Source of the DNA: Capitulum mitella
Taxonomy: Eukaryota; Arthropoda; Thecostraca; Pollicipedomorpha; Pollicipedidae
NCBI GenBank assembly: GCA_030062745.1
Contig: CP099848.1
Coordinates: forward strand, 14,793,568-14,857,567
Direction: 5' to 3'
Length of the DNA: 64,000 nucleotides
Shown: piece by piece, positions 1-11,536 of the stretch
Layout: each line of letters begins with the position of its first letter
How positions within the stretch are numbered: the first letter of the stretch is position 1
Translations under genes and position numbers: made by a program
Notes under the pieces: generated by a model
What the model was told of the DNA's origin: nothing
The model's database searches: none
Seen by the model: the letters and a program-made list of their open reading frames with translations, nothing else

Positions 1-478
1 GAAACCCCAAGGTGTCCGCTCTAGTGATAAAAAACACCCTCTCCGAGGATAAGTCCCTTGTGAAGGAAACGAATGTAGTGCACCATTTTCAATGCACAAC
101 CGGTGACTGCGCGCATCGGCCAAGCAGTATCTACATTGGCTATACTGTCACGATCCTAGGGAGGATGATGACAATGCATCTACAGGACGCGGACCTAAGA
201 AACATCTCAGAGACGTCCACCATGTCACCATCACCAGGGAAACCCTCCTGAACCAGACGACCATGTTACTCGCTGCTCAGAAAACATAAACTGCAAATAC
301 TGAAAGTTGTGTACACCAGAGATTGTGATCCTCGTATCAACAGGCAGGTCAACGCCCAGGATACCCTCTCTCTGTTTGATGGACCCCCGCTTGGAGTTCG
401 GGTCTGAGGCTGTTCAGATATGTAACGTTATGTTTTTCTATGCAGTCAACCGGAAGTGCCCGAAATTTTAGGAAGCAT
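1..478. other. Unassigned sequence
   Basis: No protein, RNA or repeat family was recognised. An open stretch of 79 codons near the start has no recognisable motif and no conserved look, so it is not called as a gene. Confidence 0.5.
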
Positions 479-838
479 ACGTTTTCAAATAGTTTGCCGA
501 AACACTGTTTAGTTAAATTCGTGTCGTGTCATAAGAACCAACGATCGCGATAAGACACGAACCTTACCCAGTAATTCCGCGTATTTATGATATTTTAATG
601 ACGTTAGCCAGATATGTCATATGTATAATGTGTTGAATATATGTATAATGTGTTGAATATATGTATAATGTGTTCTCACACGTTTTCAAATAGTTTGCCG
701 AAACACTGTTAGTTAACTTCTTGTCTTCATAAGAAACCAACGATGGCGATAAGAAACGACCCTTACCCAGTAATTCCGCGTGTTTATGATATTTTAATGA
801 CGGTAGCCAGATATGTCATATGTATAATGTGTTGAATG
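479..838. repeat. Tandem duplication of a ~160-bp segment
   Basis: Two copies of the same ~160-bp segment lie at about 479-638 and 680-838. Both start ACGTTTTCAAATAGTTTGCC and run in parallel to ATGTGTTGAAT, with scattered substitutions and small indels. Between them is a 20-bp repeat (see 621-674). The duplication contains no recognised gene. It is either a short satellite-like array or a local duplication started by the 20-bp repeat. Confidence 0.85.
621..674. repeat. 20-bp tandem repeat, about 2.7 copies
   Basis: The unit ATGTATAATGTGTTGAATAT occurs at 621-640 and 641-660, then a 14-base partial copy follows. It sits exactly at the junction between the two ~160-bp duplicated segments. Confidence 0.95.
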
Positions 839-2995
839 CTTGCCTGGCGATGTTCATGAGAAATGAGAAAAACGAAACGTTGCATGATTCTGGAGGATTG
901 TTTTTTTTTTGCCTGGAGGAAAAAGAGCGGTAGCTTGTGCGAAGAATAGAAAGCTTACGGAAGAAAATAATAAACTTCGCTTTGTTATTATTAGATGTAT
1001 TTTATTTATATATTATTATATATATTTTATTATTATATATTTATTATATATTATATTCGCTTATTTAATCAAACTTGCATATATCTGTACATACATACAT
1101 ATTTATATATAAATGAGTAAATAAATATATATAAACTCTAACCGTTCCGAAAGGACAGTAATTTGTAAATCTGCTTTTGATGTTTCCAACATCATCACCA
1201 AGACATTGTGTTTATCTGTGACTTACCTATGACATATGGATGTTGTGCTTATCAGTGGCGAATAAACCGAATTGCGAACGATGATTGTCACATCAGAGAA
1301 TTAGCTGAGTCATAAAGTTCGGCGCAAGGTAATATTCGTTTACAATACTATATGTCACGTTTTATCAAGGATTGCTCAGTACAGCATTCCCATATAATAA
1401 ACTAATATTTGGTTTAAAATATTCCGTCGAAATCCAGTCATCCCAATCAGAGTTTTTAATTCTACTTCTAATGATCTTTTCTTTGCTGTCTGTATGCAGC
1501 AGAACACGTAAAATCATAATGTGTATATATGTGTGTATGTAGTATAACGTGTGTATGTGCATTACACACATGTAAATCACTGTGTGTATATAATATATAA
1601 GAAAAGTTTGTCCTGATTGAAATAAGGAACACTGGAATGTTCGTTACCGCATCCAGCGGGAGTCAGATATTCTGTGGGCCTGCTCAACGGCGCGTCCCCG
1701 CTGCTTCCTCTGCTCCCTGGACCTTTCGCGAACCGAAAAGAAGCGACTTAGGGGAAGTCTGTCAGGAGCGGAGGGGAGGCCACGACGCCACTTGTTTGCA
1801 GGAGCGCTGGAACCTCTGTGGAGGTGGGGGGGGGGACGCGATTCTTATGTCCTTTCTTTCCATGCAGCGCCATAGAGTTAATGCTAGATGTTGCCCAAAG
1901 TTGGGGGGCAGCTCCCCTGCACCATCCCCCCCCGGTTCCAACGCCGTTGCCTGTTTGTTTCCTCTGCCCCCGGTGACGACCAGGAGCCGAGGGAGCAATT
2001 GTTATGACGCCGCCCATTGGTTGCGCCGAGGCGTACGATGTAGCAGTGCGGCGCATTTATTTCTGTTCATCCAAAACCTGATGCCTACGCAACGGAAATA
2101 CTAATCCAGCAATATAGGGCATTGTAACGTGCCATAGATTCAATTACAGCGAAAAATTTGCATGTGGCGCAAAACTGCGTCAAGTTCGCAGTACAGAAAG
2201 CAGTTTTGTTCAACGGCGTCCATAACTATCCAAAACGTCACGTGGATGAAGCAGGGAGGAGAGGGAGCAGTGTGCTGAACACGGCCGTGGCGCATTCTCG
2301 CACTTAAGTTGTACGCGTTTAACCCGGCTGATAGTGTTGCCGGCAGCTCTCTTGAGCTAAGAAGAAAGTGAGTAGTCTTAAGTTGAGCCATCGGAGGTTG
2401 CATGCGGTGACGGCAACACTATAAACTGGGACCGAACGTGGCTCATTGCGGGCTGCATACTCAGAGACTTCAAGGACACATTAGCAACCATCGCCGGGCC
2501 CTCCTAAACGTCCCCTCAATCTCCCGTATCCGGGGCTTCCTTAGTCACCGACCAACTTTCTGAGTATGGGGTGTGTCTGGAGACATCCAGCATGAAGCCA
2601 TTCCAGAACCACGTCCCATTCTAGGTATGCGTCCCCGCGAGAACATTTAATGGTGTTACTACTGCTAAGGAATGGGAGAATTTTTTGGCTTAACAATGAG
2701 TCAAGCGATTGTCCTTTTGTCGGACCCCAGCCCCTCTCCGTGAGTCGGAATTATTTGCCCCCAGGTCCCCCACTTGATACATTCCTACGCAGATGGTAAT
2801 TCCAACCGCAAAATTATAGTTAAATTCAGAATGCATGCCTGGTACCCGCAGTGAACGGGAAGGAAAATCCACATCACGAATTCTTTTTTCAATGTTTAAC
2901 TGGTCAACAGAGGAGCGCGAGGACGTTTTCTGTCCGCCATCAAATTAAAACTGAAACATTTTTTGTAAGAAATTAGAAATTTATTGCTGTTTAAG
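839..2995. other. Unassigned sequence, AT-rich then locally GC-rich
   Basis: About 1,000-1,140 is very AT-rich (TATTATA/TATATA). About 1,640-2,050 is GC-richer, with open frames on both strands but no recognisable domain. A 12-bp inverted pair (ATAGTGTTGCCG at 2331-2342 and its complement at 2411-2422) lies farther on. No gene is supported. Confidence 0.5.
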
Positions 2996-3024
2996 ACACA
3001 CTCTTGTGCATATTAATTGACTCA
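2996..3024 (+). repeat. Left terminal inverted repeat of the Tc1-like element
   Basis: The repeat contains the block TATTAATTGACTCA at its inner end. It pairs with 4367-4395 with three mismatches, all in the outer half. Confidence 0.9.
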
Positions 3025-3271
3025 GTACAGTTTTTCCATGTTTTTCGAAGATACTGTTTTGTTATACAATCACACAGTGATTTCCACTGTCATAGTCATG
3101 TTTTTTAACAATGTTTGTTCGTAGGCTTTTGTAAGAGCTTTTTCAAAGTGAGTTTGGAGCCAGTATGTATACGCATGCGCGAACTTTGGTTGGCTGATGC
3201 AATACACGTCATTGCGTCAGCGGCATTGATTCACTGAGCATTCATCGCACACACACAACAGCTCTAACACA

Positions 3272-4294
3272 ATGGACATCATGCCTAGGAAGCGGACGAA
3301 GATTTTTACTTTATTCGAACATTCTGAGAAGTCACAGAAAGAGATCGCTAAGATAGATGGTGTCAGTCAGCGCTCAGTCTCACGGATTATAAAACAAGGA
3401 GTTACTACTGGATCTCTGTCACCAAAACGAAAAGGGAATTGTGGAAGAAAACGAAAAACGACGCCGAGAGATGATCTGTATTTGATACGTCAAAGCAAAC
3501 TTGCACCACGAAAGACTAGTGATGATCTGCAAAAAGATCTAGCCGGATCTGGAGTTAGTGTGAGTTCGAGCACTGTTCGAAGGAGGCTTCTAGAGACCGG
3601 TCGGAGGGCTCACAGACCACTAAAAAAAACAACTAATTACAGAGAAAATAAAGGCTAAACGTTTGTTATGGGCAAAAAGTACCGGCACTGGACAAAGGAA
3701 GACTGGCGGAAGGTCATGTTTTCGGACGAAAGCCATTTTTTCGTTCAGGGACAGAGGAGTCAACATCTCCGACGCTCTCCTGGTGAGAAAGTCCGTGAAG
3801 GTCACATCAACCAAACCGTGAAACACCCCGAAAAGAAAATGTTGTGGGGTTGTTTCAGTTTCCGTGGCGTGGGATCACTTCATCCTGTCGAAGGAATGAT
3901 GAAATCTGCCCAATACATCGACGTGATACGGAGAAAGGCGATTCCAGACATGCAGAAGGCGTTTCCAGATGGTTCAGGGGTTTTTCAACAAGACCTGGCT
4001 CCTTGCCATGCGTCGAAGATTGTGACCAATTTTTTTTTCAAAACAAACAAGATAAATGTTTTGGACTGGCCGGAAAACTCGCCGGATTTAAATCCTATAG
4101 AAAATTTATGGTCTATCATAAAGACTCGTCTCCGCAAAACGGATTGTACAACCAAAACCAAGCTGATACAAGCCATAATTCAGGTCTGGTACCACGACGA
4201 ACAGATGAAAGAAAACTGCGAAAACTTGATAGATTCCATGCCCAAGGGGGTTTCACAAGTGATAGACAATAAATGTGGTCATACTACGTATTAA
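3272..4294 (+). pseudogene. Tc1-like transposase, broken by compensating frameshifts
   Basis: The protein would cut and paste the surrounding element. The first part (3272-3658) shows two helix-turn-helix DNA-binding regions, one around SQKEIAKIDGVSQRSVSRI and one around TSDDLQKDL...SSSTVRRRLL, with a basic GRKRK linker between them. The second part (3668-4294) has the DDE catalytic domain: SDESHF (first Asp), QQDLAPCH (second Asp) and NPIENLW (Glu). The last two are 35 residues apart, one more than the usual 34, probably from an added Phe codon in a T8 run. The two parts share a reading frame but are separated by a stop. Between about 3620 and 3677 the conserved Tc1 sequence is read in another frame, consistent with a gain of one A in an A8 run and a loss in a downstream A5 run. 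The combined length of about 340 residues is normal for the family. Confidence 0.93.
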
Positions 4295-4366
4295 AATGTG
4301 AAAAAATAAGAAGAAATTATGTGAATAAACGATTATTTAAAAAAAAAAATTATTGTTTTGAGTGTT

Positions 4367-4395
4367 TGAGTCAATTAATATACACAAAGGTGTGT
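4367..4395 (-). repeat. Right terminal inverted repeat of the Tc1-like element
   Basis: TGAGTCAATTAATA starts the inner side and GTGTGT ends the outer side. It is complementary to 2996-3024 at 26 of 29 positions. Confidence 0.9.
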
Positions 4396-6480
4396 ATGCG
4401 GTTTCTATGCGTCCATTGCAAAGACAGTTGGCACCCGGCAGACGGCAAAATTTGGCAAACAGTTAACAATAGTAACTTCACTTATAAAACTCCAGTGTTG
4501 GATCTGGCCAACAAAGTTTACACGATTGTCCGAAATAATACTTTGGGGTAAGGGTAATTTCCGGTCATTGAAACGTCCGGCCGACCTGCTGCCACCCGAC
4601 GGCCTTTTTTATTCTAGTCAGTTACTAAGCTGGTGTTACTAAGTACATTATATTTTGGCCTCATACGGCCTTTCACGATCTGAGACATTATTATGGGCGG
4701 ACTTCCACCATACGGGGTTAGTTATATCGCCTAAGTTCAAGCTCAAACAAAACGAAAAGGTACGGGAAATCGTGAGGGAAAACTGTTCTTCACATGGAGT
4801 AACATCACCTATGATAGCATTAAGTCACCATCGTCTGGAACATTCCGCCAATCGCGAACGTCCGGGCGGGGGGGGGAATTAAATTGATCTTTCATATCTC
4901 GAGAACTTATAGCAGGATGTAACTCATTTTGACATCCATCGATATACGGTGTTTCTGACTCATCGCTGTACGTAAACGTGACCCCTGCGTTGATCTTTGG
5001 CATCACGGAAGAGGAAGGACGTCAGATGTCCCCCACATGATAGTTCGACAGTTGGCAGATGCGACGGATTCAAATGGTAATCAGCTGCCCTCAATGACAA
5101 AACTCAGAATGTCACATTTTTGGACCTCAAGATCAGGTTGCAGGGCACTCGAACGTCAGGGGTACGTGAATACTTGAATACTTGACTAATATGCCTTTTT
5201 GGTGCAAACTGATAATGACAGGTATCCTAAAGCCGGAATACTGGAACGGTATGCATAGCATACCATTACACGTTTGCCTAAAGAAAATGGTCTCACAGCC
5301 GAAGCTAGGTCGTATGCTACTAAGAGGTCAAATACATGTGAGTTTTGAGTGTCCTTAATATGACTTCCAAACTACATACATAAAATAAATACATAATAAA
5401 CTAATACATAAAAGGCATAAAACTAAACAGAGCACCTGTTCATGCTCGTTTTTCCACCATAAAGGTTTCAAATTGCCATCATTTTTATATTCGTGTCGTA
5501 AATTGGTGCTTTATTTGAAAAATGCTTTTATACAAATATGAACTAAACTGACCTTGCGTGAAGCCGTCAGTAATCTACAATGATATCTCATGGCATTACA
5601 ACACAAACTGAACACTATCGGTTACATTACAGCGCCAGTGTATCTATGAAGATCTAGCAAAGTAAACAGACTTAAGTATAATATGTCGTCGACGTTATGA
5701 CATGATTTCGGCTTGCACTTGAACGTCCTTGAGAATGTGTCGTCACCACATCGACGTGCCGAGGAATACGAAGAATTTGACGACGTTGCGCAATTTGGTT
5801 ACAAAGTTATGTGGCGTAAAAGACGCGAGAGCATCTAGCGCCTCCCCATTCCCCAGAAAGCGTGGGGCTCAGCTCCAACAAGCTTGTTTGTTGAGCCATA
5901 GCTTGGAACTAGACTTCAAAGGAAATGTTACAGCCTTGCGACTTTGTGTGGGGGTGTACAGTTCTAATCCAGCAAAGCAGTTGTAGTTCTGGCTGCTCTC
6001 TGCTACAGAAAAGTCAGTATTGACTCTTCACTATTTCAAATGACGGACACACACGCACTTTGCGCGCCACGATCCTTACGTCTCGCATTGCTTCAAGCCC
6101 GGCGAACAATAATGGCAGTCTTCCTCCGCTGGCCAGTAGCGCCCGGCAGTCCGCGACGCCCTGTCGGCCGTTGTAAAATGCGTATCAGGTCATAGACACC
6201 ACACTTTGTAAAATTACTACGGAGTTAGTGCGATTAGGCGCATAATTAATCGATTAAATTAGAGCCAGAACATTATTATGATATCATACTCTCTTCGAGC
6301 CCATTTGTACGATAACTTTCGGGATTCATAACAGTTTGAGGCTGTAAACTTATGAGACTTGCATTCTTAAACCATATCAAATTATTTGCTTCATGCATTT
6401 ACGCACAAAACAGGGTCAGGAAGCTGTTTCAGTCCCAAGCCTGAACTGTGAAGAAAAAAAACAAAAATTAAACAATATGA
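4396..6480. other. Unassigned sequence
   Basis: No gene or repeat family was recognised. A G-run (4863-4876) is followed by GAATTAA, a shape also seen at the ends of the TTAA-bounded elements, but no partner end was found. Confidence 0.45.
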
Positions 6481-6499
6481 CTAATTTCCCACGTGCAGA

Positions 6500-6705
6500 C
6501 TTGTGTTTGACACTGATCCAGATCTGATCTGAACCAAGAATCGAATATTTTTTTGGATGAATCGCATTTAATCCGGCCCAGTTTCGAAAATGCAGCTGTG
6601 AATCATATTTGATTCGAATCAGAATTCCAAAATCAGCTGTCACTCAAATGCTGATCCCGATGAAAGCACTGTGATCCTGATTTTGCTCCGCATCAGCTAA
6701 ACAGT
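6500..6705. repeat. Degenerate ~41-bp tandem array, copy 1 (GAATC/GATCC-rich)
   Basis: Units of about 41 bp resemble TGAATCgcATTTnATtCGg followed by CAGTTTCGAAAAT-CAGCTG. Two adjacent units can be aligned at about 6558-6640, with more diverged ones either side. The same unit recurs in direct orientation at 7855-8075. Confidence 0.6.
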
Positions 6706-6942
6706 CAGTCTGATCCAATGTGACCAAATCATATATGTAATGCAAGGTGATAAAATAGCATGACAGTATGCCTTTGAAACATACCTCCGGGTAGTAATCC
6801 AACAAACTAAATTACATTAAAGACGATGCAAAGTGAGCCAGGTTACCAGCTCTCTTTCACAACACCACAAGGTTCAAACTTCCACAGCCCGTCTGTTGGA
6901 AACGTGCCTAGTACCAGGCACTAACGAAAATATATACATGTA

Positions 6943-6944
<2 letters not shown>

Positions 6945-6982
<38 letters not shown>
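6945..6982. repeat. (TA)n microsatellite
   Basis: This is an uninterrupted TA run of roughly 38 bases. It sits in AT-rich DNA with no gene nearby. Confidence 0.95.
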
Positions 6983-6986
<4 letters not shown>

Positions 6987-7080
6987 ATATTTAGTATATG
7001 CGTAGAATCTATATAGCGAATATAATATATACACCACTAACGGAAGAGAAGATTAAAGGTCTTTGTGAAAGGTCTTATGA

Positions 7081-7102
7081 GACTTGACTTGACTTGACTT
7101 GT
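7081..7102. repeat. (GACTT)4 microsatellite
   Basis: There are four perfect GACTT units, followed by GT. Nothing else is recognised between this tract and the array at 7855. Confidence 0.95.
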
Positions 7103-7854
7103 GAAAAATGTGGTCCTTTTTCGTATAATCAGCACTGAGATCCTCTTGGTACTTCTATTGATGTCAAACACCCACCACCGTGAACTGCTTAAGCAGGTGG
7201 ATGGCGACTAGTAGGTGCCCATGTTTGGGTAAGTCGATAGAGATAGCTGCCCTTGGGGCACCTGCGCGATTATTTAAAGCATTACGTGAGTTATTTTGTG
7301 TTATTCAATAGTCATATCACTGGTTCCATCTATTTTTGGCCAAACAGGCCATGGTCGCCCGTCCATATCGACTTCTGTGTCTAACACAAAGTGCAGGTGA
7401 TTATTGTCGCTATTGCGTCGCATTTGGGAAAATAGTGGTTAAAAATCAAGGGTCAGTCGGTATTAAAACGAAGTAGCCAGTAACTAAAGCTGCCATGTGC
7501 GGACACCCGGAACTATAAATGCCGTGTTAATGTCCTAATTTTAGGCACATACTAATAATATACTACATTTCTGCTTGTTATCTCAGTGAAGTACGTAGAA
7601 AGTAATTGCATACAGTAGGCTGTGTTGTAAACGGTACATTTATATACATGTATATTACATGTATGTACCAATCGTCCATACGCATATATATTGTAACACA
7701 AATCTGGTCATTTTCCAAGCATTTTATGGACTTAGGTTCCATATCATATGGCAGTCTACAGTAAAGACACATTTGGATGTATGGATGTGTATTATAGATA
7801 CAATATTTTCATGATAAATGCGATTACGCTGATAGATAACTGATATTTTGAATC

Positions 7855-8075
7855 AATGGCTGATCCGGATGGACGAAGAAGTCGTGAATCAATGTTTGGT
7901 CTGGATCGATTTCCCTAAAATTGGTGCGAATCACATTTCGTTCGGATCAGTTTTGAAAAAAACACTTGCGTGAATCAAATCCCATTCGGACCAAATTAAA
8001 AAATAGCCGTGGTTCGAATTCTGATCCGGGTCATGTCACAGCGATTCAGATCCTGATCGGGATCGCCGAAAAGAT
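7855..8075. repeat. Degenerate ~41-bp tandem array, copy 2
   Basis: This is homologous in direct orientation to 6500-6705. Blocks such as GCGAATCACATTT..TTCGGATCAGTTTTGAAAA and GTGAATCAAATC..ATTCGGACCA align with the first array. It ends in a run of GATCC/GATCGGGATC motifs. Confidence 0.6.
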
Positions 8076-8160
8076 GTTAAGCACAAATCTATTCACGTGA
8101 TGGGTAAAGAAATGTTCACATTCTTATCCCGTGTGATTCAGACACAATGAAAAATCGAAA

Positions 8161-8205
8161 AGGTGCTCTTAATCCCCCGGTGGTCGTGGGTTCAAGTCTC
8201 ATGCT
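8161..8205 (+). pseudogene. tRNA-Lys(CTT)-like 3' half (tRNA relic or SINE head)
   Basis: The stretch GCTCTTAATC followed by GGTCGTGGGTTCAAGTCTC matches the layout of the anticodon loop (CTCTTAA), variable region and T-arm of tRNA-Lys(CUU). The T loop TTCAAGT is of the pol III B-box type. The D-arm and acceptor stem upstream are not recognisable, so this is not a working tRNA. It is either a truncated tRNA pseudogene or the surviving part of a tRNA-derived SINE promoter. Confidence 0.6.
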
Positions 8206-9237
8206 CTTTTTCGCGCATTTTCAAGAATTTTTCAACATTAGAGTTTTGTATAGGCTTTTCCTAATCATGGTGACAACGATTCTGAAGCGTGACACCGCAG
8301 ATCGGCAGATTTTGATCGTATACCGTATTTGCTCATAAAATATTGTTTCTGGCAGGTGTTCAACCAAAGTTCTAAGAAAGTTACTATAATGTTAGTTAAG
8401 AGTGAGTTATAAAGTTGTTTGCATTTGACACCATGTCAGCGGACGTGGCACTCTAAAAGGCTTTGACGTTCCTCAGAATGCGGGTTGAATGATTCTGGTA
8501 TCTCATGAAGCCTCATAAATATGCTGCCCGCGTTTCTCTCGCGTCCCCAATGCCACTTTTGCTTCCTTAGTACGCGACCTTTCGGCCCTGAGACCATAAG
8601 CTGAGAGTCGCGACGCATGAGACCGTTCGCAGTTTGCTTCCGCCTTGATGTCATTAACCAGATGCCCAGGCAAACATGCATCAGCAGAGTGTGCAGCTGT
8701 CACTGGCGTCGTCGGCGTTATGTCGGTGATGTGTACACAGAGATCAAAGCAGGCCTGATTCGCAATGCCATTATGGGATTAGCTCGACCGGCAAGGCGGT
8801 GATGGCTTGGTGCGAGGACTCTTTGGAATGCGTGGTGTCTGCAAGAGGACTGCTCATAGTGTCGGACTGAGACATTCTGTTGCCCACGCAGCACCTTTGG
8901 AGTCTATCAAGCCATGTTTTTCAAAGATGAACGGTGCATTATTTGTCCTTTCGAGGTGTTCACCCGGCACTGGCTAGAGTGTTTCGCCTCCTTCCATTGG
9001 CTGCGGGGGCCTTTAACGCCCCCCCCCCCCGTCTGATTCATACGCCAATCGATAGCACCGAATCTTGTGATCCTGTGATATATCCTTTTTGCGTTTGGGC
9101 CACTGGTGACGTTACAGGTCAGGTCAAACACGAAAAAGTAACAATTTTCTCCGGAGTCACCTATTCACGATGAAAAGCAGACTGGGACCGAAGTTTGCGT
9201 GGCAATATGTTCCTAGCAGCTGAATCTCATATATACC
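8206..9237. other. Unassigned sequence
   Basis: Short open frames on both strands overlap around 8430-8800 and 8900-9170. None has a recognisable domain. A C-run is present at about 9020. Confidence 0.45.
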
Positions 9238-9276
9238 GGGGCCATTTCAAGGCCCAAAAGGCCTTGAAATGGCCCC
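9238..9276. repeat. Perfect 17-bp inverted repeat (hairpin)
   Basis: GGGGCCATTTCAAGGCC at 9238-9254 is perfectly complementary to 9260-9276, with a 5-base CAAAA loop. It is too short for a typical miRNA precursor and is not followed by a T-run. Confidence 0.9.
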
Positions 9277-10709
9277 AGTTTTTGGGTACATGCAACAATG
9301 CAACGTTTTGTAGTTTCAAACTCTGGCTACTACGAACTCGCTAGTGACCTCCGCCTGGCATCTCTGGATGACCCTACAGGTCAGTTTGTCTCATGTTGTA
9401 CATTTCCATGGGATGTTGCACAACGTTGCAAAGGCCAGTATCTCCACACCTGCCATCCAGAAGTGAAACAGACGCCGCCAGTTTACTAGCTAAGCAGAAA
9501 TCTGCGTAAAACTAAAAGATTTTGCAGTGTTGCAAGAAACTACGTTGTAAGTTGTAGGTGCAGGTGCTGCTAGAGTTGGATTGCTGCAAGGAAATTAGAT
9601 AATCTGGCTGTGTCCAAAAAATAACAGTTGATTCAGTTCCTTTTCTAAAATGCATTCTCACTGGAGCCGGAAAAAAAGAAAACACAGTTTCGACCTAACA
9701 TGCCTTAGCATGGAGTCAGATCTTGAACGCTGATTTGCAGTGCAAGCCACATCATCGTGCATTGTTAACACACCGTTCATAAGGCGGTTAAGTAAAACTG
9801 AACGTCGAATCGCAAAATATGGTTGTCTTTATGACGCCATCAAGATGTGACGTAAGCTGAAACTGTCTCCAAATTTTTGTTATTATATATGTCATTGGTG
9901 TAAGGAAAGGTACGGAGGTTTCAGGACGTTGCGTTAATTCGTTTGGGAGATATCTAAGACACGCGCCAGGGATACGTCACGATACCTGTTACGGAGACTA
10001 GACGCTTCACATAAATGTTATATACACACACTATGCCCTTGAGAAGCTTCTTACCCTTTTTCCCCAAGTCGCCGTCGTCTGAAATTACATGATTCCGGCG
10101 GGTTCCCATTGGTGTATGATACATTTTTTTCTGTCGAGGAAATATTTAAAGCAACTGAGCATGATTCATCCATTCTTGATCGGGAATACCGAAAAAACAA
10201 AGGAAAAATATTACTGCAGCATATGTTACAGTATATCACATACTGCGGTAAATTGTAACATTTGCATGGGGTATACTCTTGAGAGAGCAACGGATGAGTT
10301 GGCGATGCTCAGAGCTCTAAATTTGACGGTTATTTAGCGTCGGCTTCGGAAGCACATGAGCAAGGATAGAAAGGAATTGGCAGTATGTAGTATGAAATGA
10401 ACTCATTTTGCCACAAAAGAACACTCTTCATTTGTGCGAAGCGACCTATAGTTGACGCATGACACATTGTTACATCAGTCCATGACTTGACCACCTTTGG
10501 CATGTTTCCGCTGTACAGTTTCACGAGAAACTAAAAGTGGCATTTTACGTCATATTCGCAACCATTGCTGTTATGCACAAGTTTCCTACAAAGCGATGTA
10601 TGACGTTCTCTTGTTTATCGATATCGACCGTAACATTTTTTTAAAAGATATTTTCGAAGCCATCTGGTCCGTATCTTAACGCTATTCCTGTGCCAATAGC
10701 GAGGGGTCG
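9277..10709. other. Unassigned sequence
   Basis: No gene or repeat family was recognised on either strand. Confidence 0.45.
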
Positions 10710-11536
10710 CATTACCGTATAGGGGAGGGGCTTATTCGGCCTACCTCCCCCTGAGATCTCAATAACTATCCGTCCGATTTCATCTCAACAAACGTTAATC
10801 GATTACCCATAACGTAAACAACAAACTTACAAACACGAGTCTGGAAAATTCTGAAAGAGATGGATGTCGGAGGGAACAAAAAATTGAAGAGGGAATTTAT
10901 TACTTGTTATAATTCCTTTGGTTATCGACGGGTTCCGGTGCAATTATCGTGAATCGAGAGCTAATCGATGGCACCTTTCCCATTGGCCCATAGTTTGAAA
11001 TTTTGGGAAAATTCATAGGAGTTTACTGGATATGGAAACTGGGGGAATATTTGTAGGGAAACATTTAAGGTCAAGCTTCGTGGCCCGACCTGACATAAAT
11101 CTGATGCTTAAACAAAAGTAAATGACACTCTGCTGAGTCATATAGTTCCGGAATTTTACGCTTTAAGGACAAGCGTCAAAACCATTCGATAAAGCCAGTT
11201 TTTTGACTTTTGACCTTGTCCTAACCTCTCAAAATGATCTCAGATCAACAAAACTATTTTTGTATGTTTGCCATTTTATGTAACTGTACACTTAGTTCTA
11301 GTTTAAGTTTTATATTACGCCATTTTTCTTTTATTTCCAACATTGCCAAAAATGACTTGATGTACTTCCCAGATACCCGCCCTGGCTCCGCTCGTGAACA
11401 AAACAATATCATGACAGTTTGGCATAGCACCTAAGACGAATAGGAACAGAAAGTCAACTAGTTTCGTGAAGCTGCTTTCGAAAGCCTGGAAATGGCCTGC
11501 AAAAAGCCGTAGGGGACTTCTGAAGCCCCTACGGTT
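10710..11536 (-). mobile_element. Family A TTAA-type element, diverged copy (A1), ends lost
   Basis: This can be aligned along its length with the reverse orientation of the 19787-21002 copy. Shared blocks include the 'CCTGAGATCTC..AACTA.CCGTCCGATTTC' stretch, 'AAATTTTGGGAAAATTCATAGG', the TTGACCTTG half-site region, 'CCTGGCTCCGC' and 'TTTCGTGAAGCTGC'. The TTAA tips have not survived. A 9-bp hairpin (CCGTAGGGG...CCCCTACGG, 11508-11536) stands where the intact copies have their G/C-rich subterminal hairpin. There is no coding capacity. Confidence 0.75.

Larger units (their letters stand above)
2996..4395 (+). mobile_element. Tc1-like DNA transposon, decayed, with both terminal inverted repeats
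   Basis: This is a ~1.4-kb element bounded by 29-bp inverted repeats at 2996-3024 and 4367-4395, with 26 of 29 positions matching. It carries one Tc1/mariner-type transposase gene. The right end is followed by TA. The left TA (2992-2993) is three bases outside the matched repeat, so the exact left tip is uncertain. The element is short, as is usual for Tc1 relatives, and nothing besides the transposase is present. It is non-autonomous now because the gene is frameshifted. Confidence 0.9.

Noticed and set aside
8770-8800. A-box-like tRNA promoter text (TTAGCTCGACCGGCAAGGCGG)
   Set aside because: No anticodon arm or B box follows at tRNA distance, and nothing folds as a tRNA.
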